64,000 nt of DNA from Arion vulgaris (taxonomy: Eukaryota > Mollusca > Gastropoda > Stylommatophora > Arionidae): positions 77,893,441 through 77,957,440 of the forward strand of contig CM036753.1 of NCBI GenBank assembly GCA_020796225.1, in the 5' to 3' direction. Positions 34,101 to 45,237 of this stretch are shown here, piece by piece; position 1 is the first letter of the stretch; each line of letters begins with the position of its first letter. A model generated the notes under the pieces. The model did not search any database, was not told the DNA's origin, and saw nothing but the letters and a program-made list of their open reading frames with translations. A program made the position numbers and the translations under genes.

Positions 34101-37100
34101 TACTCTTTGATGCGCATTGGTAATCTGCTTATCTGGTCCCAACCATTTAATTTGTTGTTTCTTGATAAAGCACATTACTGATGTTGTATCCACTGTCTCG
34201 GAGTAACATCACTCTTTGATGCGCATTGGTAATCTGTTTATCTGGTCCCAACCATTTAATTTGTTGTTTCTTGATAAACCACATTACTGATGTTGTATCC
34301 GCTGTCTCGGAGTAACATCACTCTTTGATGCGCATTGGTAATCTGCTTATCTGGTCCCAACCATTTAATTTGTTGTTTCTTGATAAAGCACATTACTGAT
34401 GTTGTATCCGCTGTCTCGGAGTAACGTCACTCTTTGATGCGCATTGGTAATCTGTTTATCTGGTCCCAACCATTTAATTTGTTGTTTCTTGATAAAGCAC
34501 ATTACTGATGTTGTATCCACTGTCTCGGAGTAACATTACTCTTTGATGCGCATTGGTAATCTGCTTATCTGGTCCCAACCATTTAATTTGTTGTTTCTTG
34601 ATAAAGCACATTACTGATGTTGTATCCACTGTCTCGGAGTAACATCACTCTTTGATGCGCATTGGTAATCTGCTTATCTGGTCCCAACCATTTAATTTGT
34701 TGTTTCTTGATAAAGCACATTACTGATGTTGTATCCACTATCTCGGAGTAACATCACTCTTTGATGCGCATTGGTAATCTGCTTATCTGGTCCCAACCAT
34801 TTAATTTGTTGTTTCTTGATAAAGCACATTACTGATGTTGTATCCACTGTCTCGGAGTAACATCACTCTTTGATGCGCATTGGTAATCTGCTTATCTGGT
34901 CCCAACCATTTAATTTGTTGTTTCTTGATAAAGCACATTACTGATGTTGTATCCGCTGTCTCGGAGTAACATCACTCTTTGATGCGCATTGGTAATCTGC
35001 TTATCTGGTCCCAACCATTTAATTTGTTGTTTCTTGATAAAGCACATTACTGATGTTGTATCCACTGTCTCGGAGTAACATCACTCTTTGATGCGCATTG
35101 GTAATCTGCTTATCTGGTCCCAACCATTTAATTTGTTGTTTCTTGATAAAGCACATTACTGATGTTGTATCCACTGTATCGGAGTAACATTACTCTTTGA
35201 TGCGCATTGGTAATCTGTTTATCTGGTCCCAACCATTTAATTTGTTGTTTCTTGATAAAGCACATTACTGATGTTGTATCCACTGTATCGGAGTAACATT
35301 ACTCTTTGATGCGCATTGGTAATCTGTTTATCTGGTCCCAACCATTTAATTTGTTGTTTCTTGATAAAGCGCATTACTGATGTTGTATCCACTGTATCGG
35401 AGTAACATTACTCTTTGATGCGCATTGGTAATCTGTTTATCTGGTCCCAACCATTTAATTTGTTGTTTCTTGATAAAGCACATTACTGATGTTGTATCCA
35501 CTGTCTCGGAGTAACATCACTCTTTGATGCGCATTGGTAATCTGCTTATCTGGTCCCAACCATTTAATTTGTTGTTTCTTGATAAAGCACATTACTGATG
35601 TTGTATCCGCTGTCTCGGAGTAACATCACTCTTTGATGCGCATTGGTAATCTGCTTATCTGGTCCCAACCATTTAATTTGTTGTTTCTTGATAAAGCACA
35701 TTACTGATGTTGTATCCACTGTCTCGGAGTAACATCACTCTTTGATGCGCATTGGTAATCTGCTTATCTGGTCCCAACCATTTAATTTGTTGTTTCTTGA
35801 TAAAGCACATTACTGATGTTGTATCCACTGTCTCGGAGTAACATCACTCTTTGATGCGCATTGGTAATCTGCTTATCTGGTCCCAACCATTTAATTTGTT
35901 GTTTCTTGATAAAGCACATTACTGATGTTGTATCCACTGTCTCGGAGTAACATCACTCTTTGATGCGCATTGGTAATCTGCTTATCTGGTCCCAACCATT
36001 TAATTTGTTGTTTCTTGATAAAGCACATTACTGATGTTGTATCCACTGTCTCGGAGTAACATCACTCTTTGATGCGCATTGGTAATCTGCTTATCTGGTC
36101 CCAACCATTTAATTTGTTGTTTCTTGATAAAGCACATTACTGATGTTGTATCCACTGTCTCGGAGTAACATCACTCTTTGATGCGCATTGGTAATCTGCT
36201 TATCTGGTCCCAACCATTTAATTTGTTGTTTCTTGATAAAGCACATTACTGATGTTGTATCCACTGTATCGGAGTAACATTACTCTTTGATGCGCATTGG
36301 TAATCTGTTTATCTGGTCCCAACCATTTAATTTGTTGTTTCTTGATAAAGCGCATTACTGATGTTGTATCCACTGTATCGGAGTAACATTACTCTTTGAT
36401 GCGCATTGGTAATCTGTTTATCTGGTCCCAACCATTTAATTTGTTGTTTCTTGATAAAGCACATTACTGATGTTGTATCCGCTGTCTCGGAGTAACGTCA
36501 CTCTTTGATGCGCATTGGTAATCTGTTTATCTGGTCCCAACCATTTAATTTGTTGTTTCTTGATAAAGCACATTACTGATGTTGTATCCACTGTCTCGGA
36601 GTAACATTACTCTTTGATGCGCATTGGTAATCTGCTTATCTGGTCCCAACCATTTAATTTGTTGTTTCTTGATAAAGCACATTACTGATGTTGTATCCAC
36701 TGTCTCGGAGTAACATCACTCTTTGATGCGCATTGGTAATCTGTTTATCTGGTCCCAACCATTTAATTTGTTGTTTCTTGATAAAGCACATTACTGATGT
36801 TGTATCCGCTGTCTCGGAGTAACATCACTCTTTGATGCGCATTGGTAATCTGCTTATCTGGTCCCAACCATTTAATTTGTTGTTTCTTGATAAAGCACAT
36901 TACTGATGTTGTATCCGCTGTCTCGGAGTAACGTCACTCTTTGATGCGCATTGGTAATCTGTTTATCTGGTCCCAACCATTTAATTTGTTGTTTCTTGAT
37001 AAAGCACATTACTGATGTTGTATCCACTGTCTCGGAGTAACATTACTCTTTGATGCGCATTGGTAATCTGCTTATCTGGTCCCAACCATTTAATTTGTTG

Positions 37101-38552
37101 TTTCTTGATAAAGCACATTACTGATGTTGTATCCACTGTCTCGGAGTAACATCACTCTTTGATGCGCATTGGTAATCTGCTTATCTGGTCCCAACCATTT
37201 AATTTGTTGTTTCTTGATAAAGCAATTACTGATGTTGTATCCACTATCTCGAGTAACATCACTCTTTGATGCGCATTGGTAATCTGCTTATCTGGTCCCA
37301 ACCATTTAATTTGTTGTTTCTTGATAAAGCACATTACTGATGTTGTATCCACTGTCTCGGAGTAACATCACTCTTTGATGCGCATTGGTAATCTGCTTAT
37401 CTGGTCCCAACCATTTAATTTGTTGTTTCTTGATAAAGCACATTACTGATGTTGTATCCGCTGTCTCGGAGTAACATCACTCTTTGATGCGCATTGGTAA
37501 TCTGCTTATCTGGTCCCAACCATTTAATTTGTTGTTTCTTGATAAAGCACATTACTGATGTTGTATCCACTGTCTCGGAGTAACATCACTCTTTGATGCG
37601 CATTGGTAATCTGCTTATCTGGTCCCAACCATTTAATTTGTTGTTTCTTGATAAAGCACATTACTGATGTTGTATCCACTGTATCGGAGTAACATTACTC
37701 TTTGATGCGCATTGGTAATCTGTTTATCTGGTCCCAACCATTTAATTTGTTGTTTCTTGATAAAGCACATTACTGATGTTGTATCCACTGTATCGGAGTA
37801 ACATTACTCTTTGATGCGCATTGGTAATCTGTTTATCTGGTCCCAACCATTTAATTTGTTGTTTCTTGATAAAGCGCATTACTGATGTTGTATCCACTGT
37901 ATCGGAGTAACATTACTCTTTGATGCGCATTGGTAATCTGTTTATCTGGTCCCAACCATTTAATTTGTTGTTTCTTGATAAAGCACATTACTGATGTTGT
38001 ATCCACTGTCTCGGAGTAACATCACTCTTTGATGCGCATTGGTAATCTGCTTATCTGGTCCCAACCATTTAATTTGTTGTTTCTTGATAAAGCACATTAC
38101 TGATGTTGTATCCGCTGTCTCGGAGTAACATCACTCTTTGATGCGCATTGGTAATCTGCTTATCTGGTCCCAACCATTTAATTTGTTGTTTCTTGATAAA
38201 GCACATTACTGATGTTGTATCCACTGTCTCGGAGTAACATCACTCTTTGATGCGCATTGGTAATCTGTTTATCTGGTCCCAACCATTTAATTTGTTGTTT
38301 CTTGATAAAGCACATTACTGATGTTGTATCCACTGTCTCGGAGTAACATCACTCTTTGATGCGCATTGGTAATCTGCTTATCTGGTCCCAACCATTTAAT
38401 TTGTTGTTTCTTGATAAAGCACATTACTGATGTTGTATCCACTGTCTCGGAGTAACATTACTCTTTGATGCGCATTGGTAATCTGTTTATCTGGTCCCAA
38501 CCATTTAATTTGTTGTTTCTTGATAAAGCACATTACTGATGTTGTATCCACT
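31134..38552 (-). repeat. 109-bp satellite, about 68 copies, derived from a LINE reverse transcriptase tail
   Basis: The unit runs TGTATCCACTGTCTCGGAGT to GCACATTACTGATGT with a period of 109 bp and about 97% or greater similarity between copies. On the minus strand each unit encodes pieces such as KVDTTSVMCFIKKQQIKWLG. That is the same segment as the LINE fragment at 23870-23990 (VDTTSVMNFIKK). As 109 is one more than a multiple of 3, the frame changes at each unit and no long protein results. It fills most of FANK1 intron 3. Variant sites form higher-order blocks (see findings). Confidence 0.97.
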
Positions 38553-38620
38553 TTTTTCCTGATGTTTTCATTTCTAAACCGGTATCTTCTTGATACTCCC
38601 AGCATTCTGTGTAGACACTT
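38553..38620 (-). pseudogene. LINE tail, 5' side of array
   Basis: Minus strand GTAGACACAGAATGCTGGGAG-like sequence reads MLGVSRRYRFRNENIRKK, matching MLRVSKRYRFRNEDIRKK encoded at 23820-23870. Similarity stops near 38618, probably the 5' truncation point. Confidence 0.88.
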
Positions 38621-38624
38621 CTTC

Positions 38625-38940
38625 TATAGTTATAGTACGGGTAATAAAGTTAGATAAGAGCAGTTAGGTCAGAAATGTTACACCTTCATACACAATTCTC
38701 TGGTGTAGTATTACAAATGCTAAATTTAAACAAGTCTAGAAAACAAAAGCAAGATATGAGAGTTGTAGTTAAGCTAGATTAACATGAAAAACAAATAACG
38801 GGAATGAGATGAAGATGTGTTACAGTACCAACTTATAAAGTAAGCAGGAATTAATTAAGAGAAAATAAATATGAGAATAAAACAATGTTTTTGTTGGGTT
38901 TTAATTCGCTCACCTGCTTCACTTTTATATTTATGAACAC
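38625..38940. other. No gene seen (FANK1 intron 3)
   Basis: AT-rich intron end before the next exon. Confidence 0.45.
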
Positions 38941-38947
38941 ATTCTAG

Positions 38948-39022
38948 TGACGTCAATACTGATGCCCAAGATGAAAAAGACTTCAGTGCACTAGTTGCTG
39001 CTGGCCTGCATGACAAATTTGA
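38948..39022 (+). CDS. FANK1: FANK1 exon: ankyrin repeat region
   Basis: Acceptor CACATTCTAG, donor GTAAGT. Reads DVNTDAQDEKDFSALVAAGL then HDKF. The D-V-N-x-x-D loop and 'F.AL..A' helix start correspond to the boundary of two ankyrin repeats. The usual TPLH-type motif is weakened to FSAL, as in vertebrate FANK1 (FTAL). The exon is 75 bases and ends with GA, completed by A of the next exon to Glu. Confidence 0.9.
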
Positions 39023-39084
39023 GTAAGTTTTTTTTGGTCATGTTCCTCTCTTTTATATAAACATATATGTGCTTTTGAATATAA

Positions 39085-39410
39085 GTGATAGAGAAGAGTC
39101 CTGCGTGTATATCGTGGACAGAAAAGAGAAAAATAGATCCAGCAGAAACTCAAATAAAACTTGCTGATGCTACAAACAATAATCAGAAAATTGAAATATT
39201 TTGAACATGGAGGTTTGAAGAAAGCATTACGAAAGGAGACATCACAGCAAAGAGAAGAGGAATACCACAGAGAAGGTGGATGCCGGATGTGACAGGTGAT
39301 TTGAGAATCACGGCTGCAGACGTGGGACATCTGACATATGAAAGAGAGAAATTCCCTAGGACTGTTAGAGTATCAAAGTTTTGCTTAGAACAAGCTGGTA
39401 GATGTTGATG
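39085..39410 (+). pseudogene. LINE C-terminal fragment
   Basis: Interrupted frames read KRKIDPAETQIKLADATNNN, then ITAKRRGIPQRRWMPDVTGD and LRITAADVGHLTYEREKF. The 'GKR.RG.P..RW..D' plus 'A.DR..F' pattern is the C-terminal end of LINE reverse transcriptases. Stops are present. Confidence 0.75.
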
Positions 39411-39709
39411 ATATAAACATAATCAGACATTAATAAACATGTGAGTTTGTCTCTAAGAGACACCTTGTTTCTTTATCTGTTTTATTATGTCTTTTTGCTG
39501 TCTAGCCACGTCTGCTGTGAAGCGTCGTAGGAAGATTTAAGTTCTCATTGTTGTGTCTATTGTGCTGTTGATGTTGTTATGAACCCATAGTTCTGTATAC
39601 TTTATTTGCTAAGGTCTTCCCATCTGCATCGTAGCCCTTCTCACTTTCTAACACCAGATCTTCTTTTCTTGTACACGAGGTGGTTGTTGAATGGGCTTCA
39701 TCCTCATAG

Positions 39710-39855
39710 ATCGTTAATGTGGGCAAGTTGTTAAGCCGTTTGTCTCGAGTATCAAAGACTGTAGGTTCGTATTCGAACCACATCGTTTAGTTTACTAATG
39801 CACGTTTCTCCACAGATCCCTAGAATTTATGCCATAGCTACGGAGTTAGTGCCTT
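39710..39855 (+). mobile_element. tRNA-derived SINE, family F
   Basis: Head GGGCAAGTTGTTAAGCCGTT (A box) and TGTAGGTTCGTATTCGAACC (B box), then body AGATCCCTAGAATTTATGCC. The body and head order match 63856-64000. Confidence 0.7.
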
Positions 39856-39859
39856 GTGC

Positions 39860-40660
39860 AATACTCCCTGAAAATGACTTGCAATTTCTGCATAGAGTGA
39901 CCAAGCCATGGTATGAAAACGAGTTCTTTTACCTTTTGCTCATTTTGGAGTTGACACCTTCAGCAAACTGAACAAGACAATGCAATTATCGTAGTAGCGT
40001 GACTACAGATATGTTGATTTATTACAGCGTTTCCATTTGATTTTGTGAGCATTTATGGACAATAAAAAAACGATATCAGTAATCATAAATAATGATTCTC
40101 GATAAGACACTATTCTTTTTGTAAAAGAAGTTCTCACAAATTTGTGTGTGTGTTTTGAGATATGAAGTTTTAAAATAGGTACATAATGGACTATACTATT
40201 TGATTGTAAATCTGAACAAATAGAAATATAAGTCAAGATAAGAAGATTGATGGCTACAAAACATGAGGGTGGTGGTGGGGGAGAACTCTATAGGAAGAGA
40301 ATATCATAGACAATATGACATTATTTATTCCTTAGTCTGATATTTATTTATGTCGACAATATGTGCGTCAGAAACTGTGTCCTTTATTTTTTTTTATACT
40401 GAGTTTGTTTTATATATAATTCCAGAAGTAAGCTTAAGTAATGAAATGCAGAGGTAATATAATTCTTAGAAATTCTAATATATTTCATAGAAACCGGAAC
40501 TGCTACTGTGAAACTGGTGGGGAAAATATAATAAATACGAAAAAAAAATAAAGGACAAGTTTAATGGAAACAAGAAGATAATAAATTCAACACAGTCAAC
40601 TTGTAAACAAAAACATGACAATTGGAGTATGAAATCAAAGACATGAAATGACATGCATGA
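39860..40660. other. No gene seen (FANK1 intron 4)
   Basis: AT-rich; no supported element. Confidence 0.4.
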
Positions 40661-40668
40661 ACATCGTG

Positions 40669-40882
40669 GCATATCCTTTACAGGACGTCGCTAACAACCA
40701 CAGTAAACGAATCGTCGATTTTCTAGGCGCGACTTATACGTTCAGTAGTTTGCTATCGTTTTCTGAACGGTGAGGTCTATTTTTACCGATCGTTACCACG
40801 GAAACAAATTGCCCGCCACGGAGTTTGAACCATGTACACCGGGTTGTGATCAAGCTGACTTTCGCTTAAGCTACAGACGCCC
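40669..40882 (-). mobile_element. tRNA-derived SINE, family D
   Basis: + strand landmarks CCACAGTAAACGAATCGTCG, TTCAGTAGTTTGCTATCG and GAACGGTGAGG; the minus-strand head is GTCTGTAGCTTAAGCGAAAG with the B-box-like ATGGTTCAAACTCC. Confidence 0.82.
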
Positions 40883-40884
40883 AC

Positions 40885-41630
40885 ATGTAAGACATATTTT
40901 AAAATAAATGGAATTAATGTACGTATTAACTTCGTCAATAGGGATTAAAACTCATTTTTTCACATTAACTCAAAACTGGCGCTTTAATATCACAATAAGT
41001 ATCAGATTCTTTCTTGATTCGTAGAATTCTAACGACAATCCATTATTTGCTTTGTCTTCGTGTAGCAGAATCGTGTTGTCACACACGACATATTATGTCG
41101 GACGTGTTAGATGATCTGAGGAAACGTGCAGTTTATATATATTAGATTACATGTATAGAGATATGATTTTAAAGTGTTTTGTCTCGTTTCATGACCAGTG
41201 CGTATTCAGCTTCTAAATTATCATATAGATAACGACAACGCTTAGTACTATGTAGAAACACAATAACATCAACTATTTCTTGATATCTATATTCTCTACG
41301 TATCCCGTTTGACATATCTTCACCAAACGATGTCAATTGTTCCTGCTCTGTCGCCTTTCTACTAATTGTTTCACAGGTCATAATATAATCTTTCAACTAT
41401 CTTTTCACAGTTTTTCATGTTTACTTTTAACGACCAGGCTTTATTTTCCCATCCGCTGTCCATCGGGGAGATGTCATAACCAGTGCCCCTAATGGTATAT
41501 GACATACATTCTAATTATATCTCCATCTTCGTCTTTTAATCATGGTCTCCAATGATGCACAGCTTATTCGCTTTAAACGTTATTTTTTTTTGCTTTCGAA
41601 TTTGGTCAGACGATGTTCATGCTTCTTCTT
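40885..41630. other. No gene seen; short duplicate of a LINE flank
   Basis: The block TGTTAGATGATCTGAGGAAA at 41103-41140 recurs at 43398-43435 beside a LINE tail, so part of this stretch is probably retroelement-derived. A 75-codon minus-strand frame at 41169-41396 is unrecognised and is unlikely to be a gene. Confidence 0.35.
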
Positions 41631-41638
41631 CTTCTTCT

Positions 41639-41639
<1 letters not shown>

Positions 41640-41674
<35 letters not shown>

Positions 41675-42240
41675 CCCCGCTTAAGTTGATGAACCAGATT
41701 TGCTCATGAATTCTGCTGTTGTTTTTAGGGACTCTGTCCCTCCGTACAGCTTCTATTTGAAGTGTATTATCGGGCCATGTTTCTTTTCTCAGACCTGCTA
41801 GCAATTGGCAGTCTTGCAGTGTGTGCTCTGCCGTCATGTCCGCCTTTTCACAGTGGCACAGGCTAGTTGTGCCAAATTAAAATTTGTTGAACATGTTGGC
41901 CCGAAGAATTATGGCCGGTACGGAGGCGGAATATAAAAACTTGTTCGCTACGGGACAGACCATAGTATCCATCTCTGCTGCTGTGTTGAGGGTGGTCTTT
42001 CGACCACTTTTCTCTGTATCGCCATCCGATGGTTGTTTTGGCCTCCTCATAACTGATCTCGTGATCGGTCTGCGGCAGTCGCTCTCCTGCCTTTGCTAAC
42101 CTGTCTGCTTCTTCGTTTCCGCTTATATTGCAGTGTGATGGGATCCGCTGTGTAACTGTGCGTTTAAGTGAGTTTGCTAGCACTCCGAGGATCGCTCTTA
42201 GATCGTTGAAACTCTGTTCTGGCTGAGTTTTTTAGTGCCG
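41640..42240 (-). pseudogene. LINE RNase H / C-terminal region with (AG)n tail
   Basis: Minus-strand frames read RIPSHCNISGNEEADRLAKA (the 'P-x-H-x-x-x-x-GNE-x-AD' motif of retroelement RNase H, with its conserved Asn-Glu and Asp). Then come FIFRLRTGHN and, after a frame change, MTAEHTLQDCQLL with LRKETWPDN. This order (RNase H, 'RTGH', Cys/His-rich segment, 'L.DC') is typical of jockey-like LINEs common in molluscs (inference). The element ends in an AG run at 41640-41670. At least one frameshift separates the two pieces, and the reverse transcriptase domain is absent. Confidence 0.85.
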
Positions 42241-42639
42241 TGATGGGCCCAAAAGGCATCGGTGAATATCATACTTTGTGGGTGAGGCGCTTCTTCTCTC
42301 TAGGATCATTTAGGCGGCTGTTCTTAGTGCCTCTGCCCGGTAGTTGTTTGAATACTTGCCCGTGGCAATAGCCTTTGGGGTCTTCAATTTCTTTGAGAGT
42401 TTAAGCACTATTCCACCTCCACCGTCGCTAATCGCGCTCTTTGCCAATCAATTGGTGTACACATGTGAATGCTACTTCTTAAACACTATCATCGATTACG
42501 GAGAGATCAATAATATAATTAATCAATAACAATACGAACAAGGAAGTGTGGAGAGATGTGATGAACTTCAAAACTGTCACATCACTAAGTGCTGCATAGT
42601 GGGGGACAAACAATATAATTTTGTTGAAAATAATGTTTT

Positions 42640-42852
42640 CTTCTGATGTTGACGATGTACGGAATCCTACAAATCTGTGGTGGTCAGAACGGATCAGATC
42701 AGATATGGAGAAAACATTGGGGATGCTGCAGTAATACTGAATAGGCCTAAATGGGTGAGTTGTTACAAAGACAGTTATATACAGTATTACATAAGAAAGG
42801 GGAAATGACTAATTAAATAAGAAAATAACAACAATCAACATTTTGGCCGTAG
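42640..42852 (+). repeat. Dispersed repeat H, copy 1
   Basis: Contains GATGTACGGAATCCTACAAA, CGGATCAGATCAGAT and GAGAAAACATTGGGGATGCT. Most of it recurs in direct orientation at 43826-44020, so the pair flanks the fifth FANK1 exon. Confidence 0.8.
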
Positions 42853-43117
42853 GTCTTCTTCTTCTTTGCGTTCGCTCTTTACGACCAATTTTAATCACTC
42901 TTTATGATATGTTTGATCTTTGCCAAGAACGTGTATACGTTGCACATTGGTTTGGTGGGCCCCTAAACGCATAGACTTCTACACGTTTAGGACACATGCA
43001 TCCGATCTCAGCTAAACCTCCTTAGTCGCCTCTTACGACATGCGTGGCAGGTAACAGTGGTTCTATTATTTACACCCTAAATTTGGGCCTCGGTAACCAC
43101 TCGTGCGGGCTGTAGGT
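42845..43117 (-). mobile_element. SINE, family B1
   Basis: SINE 42855-43107 with near-perfect 10-bp duplication GGCCGTAGGT / GGCTGTAGGT. (CTT)n tail at left, head at right. Confidence 0.85.
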
Positions 43118-43440
43118 AAACTGTACTGTATTTGTAAGATGGTTCGTATTGGTTATTGATTACTAAACTGACATCATTACACTCCGGGCAGACCCATAGG
43201 TGCTCAGTCTCCACCAACAGATATCGAAGAGTTTCCATACTGATGGTTCCCGTGGCTCGCTGATTAAACACACCTCTCACTCTGCATCTCAGGCATCCGG
43301 TTCTACTTGTACAACGGGTAACTCCAAACTGCCTAAATCGCTTGATCCATCCAACATCTATTTTAGTGTCCTCATCCAACAAACATATTATTTCTGATGT
43401 GTTAGATAATCTGAGGAAACGTGTAGTTTATATAGATTAG
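43118..43440 (-). pseudogene. LINE C-terminal zinc-knuckle fragment
   Basis: The minus frame reads IKRFRQFGVTRCTSRTGCLR, then ETEHLWVCPECNDVSLV. The 'R.C..R.G.LRCR.RG' and 'E..HLW.CPEC' patterns match the Cys-rich end of the RNase H-bearing LINE at 49960-51010, whose + strand there carries CACTCCGGACATGTCC. A third relative is at 62720-62960. Confidence 0.7.
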
Positions 43441-43538
43441 ACATGAGAGCCGTTGCGCCAATTGGTCGGAAACAAGTTACAGGAAAAAAGAGTCGTATTG
43501 CCAATGTATATAATTCATAGTAAAATCTTGTCTCCTAG

Positions 43539-43604
43539 AATAATGGATTTACTGCTGGAGCACGGAGCAGACGTAAACAGAAAAGACGCAAGTGGCAAAA
43601 CACC
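43539..43604 (+). CDS. FANK1: FANK1 exon: ankyrin repeat
   Basis: Acceptor CTTGTCTCCTAG, donor GTGAGT. Reads IMDLLLEHGADVNRKDASGK then T-P. The 'LLL.HGADVN.KD.SGKTP' sequence is a textbook second helix, loop and TP start of the next ankyrin repeat. The exon has 66 bases and ends on CC, the first two bases of the TPLH-type proline. The next exon that I can find (48792) needs a single preceding base, so the two cannot be joined directly. Confidence 0.95.
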
Positions 43605-43616
43605 GTGAGTATGAAT

Positions 43617-43700
43617 CAACCATATCATTTCACATCCACATATCATTTCACATCCACATATCATTTCACATGCACATATAATTTCACATGCACATACATG
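43617..43700 (+). repeat. Short minisatellite, 18-19 bp, about 4-5 copies
   Basis: CACATATCATTTCACATCCA-like copies directly after the exon donor. Confidence 0.85.
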
Positions 43701-43825
43701 TTACTGCTTGCTATCCAACTTGCATGTTTCTGAATATATCACAATGTTTGTGAACGTTAATTGATTATCTTGTCAAACTTTCCCTGATTGTTGATATCAA
43801 TATTTCTGACGTTCAACATATTCTT

Positions 43826-44020
43826 ATGGTGATGTACGGAAATATACAAATCTGACGTGGTCAGACCGGATCAGATCAGATCTGGAGAAAACCGTGGGAA
43901 GGCTGCGGTAATACGAGTTAGATATGAAAAAAACAGGTATATACAAAATTACATAAGTAAGGAAAATTAATAATTAAATATGAAAATAAACAGCACTCGA
44001 CGTTTCGACCGAGCGAGTTC
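43826..44020 (+). repeat. Dispersed repeat H, copy 2
   Basis: GATGTACGGAAATATACAAA, CGGATCAGATCAGAT and GAGAAAACCGTGGGAAGGCT match copy 1 at 42640-42852. Confidence 0.8.
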
Positions 44021-44169
44021 AGTTTATTTTCATGTTTAATCATTAATTTTGTCTTATTTATTTAATAATATTTTTATACAATTTTTCTGGAATCAAAATG
44101 TTCGTAGAAAATATTATTCGTTCTTTTCGTTTCCAGTGGATTATAAGACAGCAACTTATCCCTAACATT

Positions 44170-44443
44170 AATATTTATTACGCCCGATTGATTACCGAGG
44201 CCCACATTTGGGGTGTAAAGAATAGAACCACTGTTACCTGCCACGAATATCGTAAGAGGCGACTAAGGAGGTTTGAGTGAAATCGGATGCATGTGTCCTA
44301 AACGTGTAGAAGTCTATGTGTTTAGGGGCCTAAACCCAAAACAATGTACAACGTATACACGTTCTTGGCAAAGATCAAACATATCACAAAGAGTGATTAA
44401 AATTAGTAGTAAAGAACGAAAGCAAAGAAGAAGAATATTTATT
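44170..44443 (+). mobile_element. SINE, family B1, with target duplication
   Basis: SINE 44180-44433, flanked by the 10-bp duplication AATATTTATT (44170-44179, 44434-44443). On this strand it starts ACGCCCGATTGATTACCGAG (tRNA-like head), contains GGGGTGTAAAGAATAGAACC and TATCGTAAGAGGCGACTAAG, and ends in AAGAAGAAG. Confidence 0.92.
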
Positions 44444-44639
44444 GATTTAAGTTAACCCCTACACAACCACTACTAACTTGGAATAATAGTTTCCAATATA
44501 ACACAACTAGCTGTGCGCATACATGTTACTGATAAAATGTTGCGAATATAAATCCCAATTTTATAAGTACCACATATACTTAGATATACTCTAGCATGAC
44601 TCACATCTGATGTGAGGCCATTAGAACTAAATAATGCCA

Positions 44640-44755
44640 ATAGTAAACAATTCTTCACCTTCCCAACGGAGCACAGGTCTTCAGCAAACTTCTTCCAGCC
44701 CTTCCTCTCTCTGCCATCCTTCCAATTCTTTCCATCTTACCTCCATCGCAAACAT
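44640..44755 (-). pseudogene. LINE C-terminal fragment
   Basis: Minus-strand frame GWKKFAEDLCSVGKVKNC, the 'W..F.EDLCS.G' end of LINE polyproteins. Only the last ~40 codons remain. Confidence 0.6.
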
Positions 44756-44759
44756 GGAA

Positions 44760-45235
44760 CATATCATTTTGTTTCTTTGCAGTGCAGCTAACTTGCAATT
44801 GACTTGGAAAGATCAAGGTTGACGTGGATATCTCATCTCAAGCGTGCTTTACAACATTGTTTCTATACTTCGCTTTTGTGTAAGGAGATTGGATCTTGTC
44901 AAGATTCATCAGATTGTCTTATTGAGCATTTGAAATTTAGATTCTTTCTTTTCTGTCCCCTCTCCCTTCCTCGCATAATAATATTTATATATTATTATCA
45001 GGAGAGAAGGAGAACAGTTTGAGAACAGGGCTGTTGATGATGGGATTGTTTTAGGACTTCTTCGTTTTGTCCTGGTTTCAATAGTTTGGACAGTTGTGGG
45101 AAATGGAACTTGTGTTCGAACTGTCCATGTCTCGGTCTACAGAGCGTGGTTAGCAAACCGAAACCAGCTGTGAAGCTTCCTTTCGTCCACAGTGAACGTA
45201 ACCTTGACCGCATTGATGCTGGATCACCTATGTCG
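44760..45235. other. No gene assigned (FANK1 intron 5)
   Basis: A good acceptor-like TTTCTTTGCAG ends at 44782, but what follows reaches stops within 13 codons in the most plausible frame. 45080-45230 has an unrecognised frame. Confidence 0.35.
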
Positions 45236-45237
45236 AT

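Noticed and set aside
31134..38552. CRISPR-like array (regular spacing, many copies)
   Set aside because: Units are contiguous 109-bp repeats without unique spacers, in a eukaryotic intron, and derive from a LINE.
44142..44170. Another acceptor-like site (CTTTTCGTTTCCAG) as start of the missing exon
   Set aside because: Stop codon after two codons in the required phase and a SINE begins 35 bp later.
44783..44900. Candidate missing FANK1 ankyrin exon after TTTCTTTGCAG
   Set aside because: The in-phase reading AANLQLTWKDQG stops after 12 codons. The alternative frames lack a TPLH or GGxTALHW-type motif.
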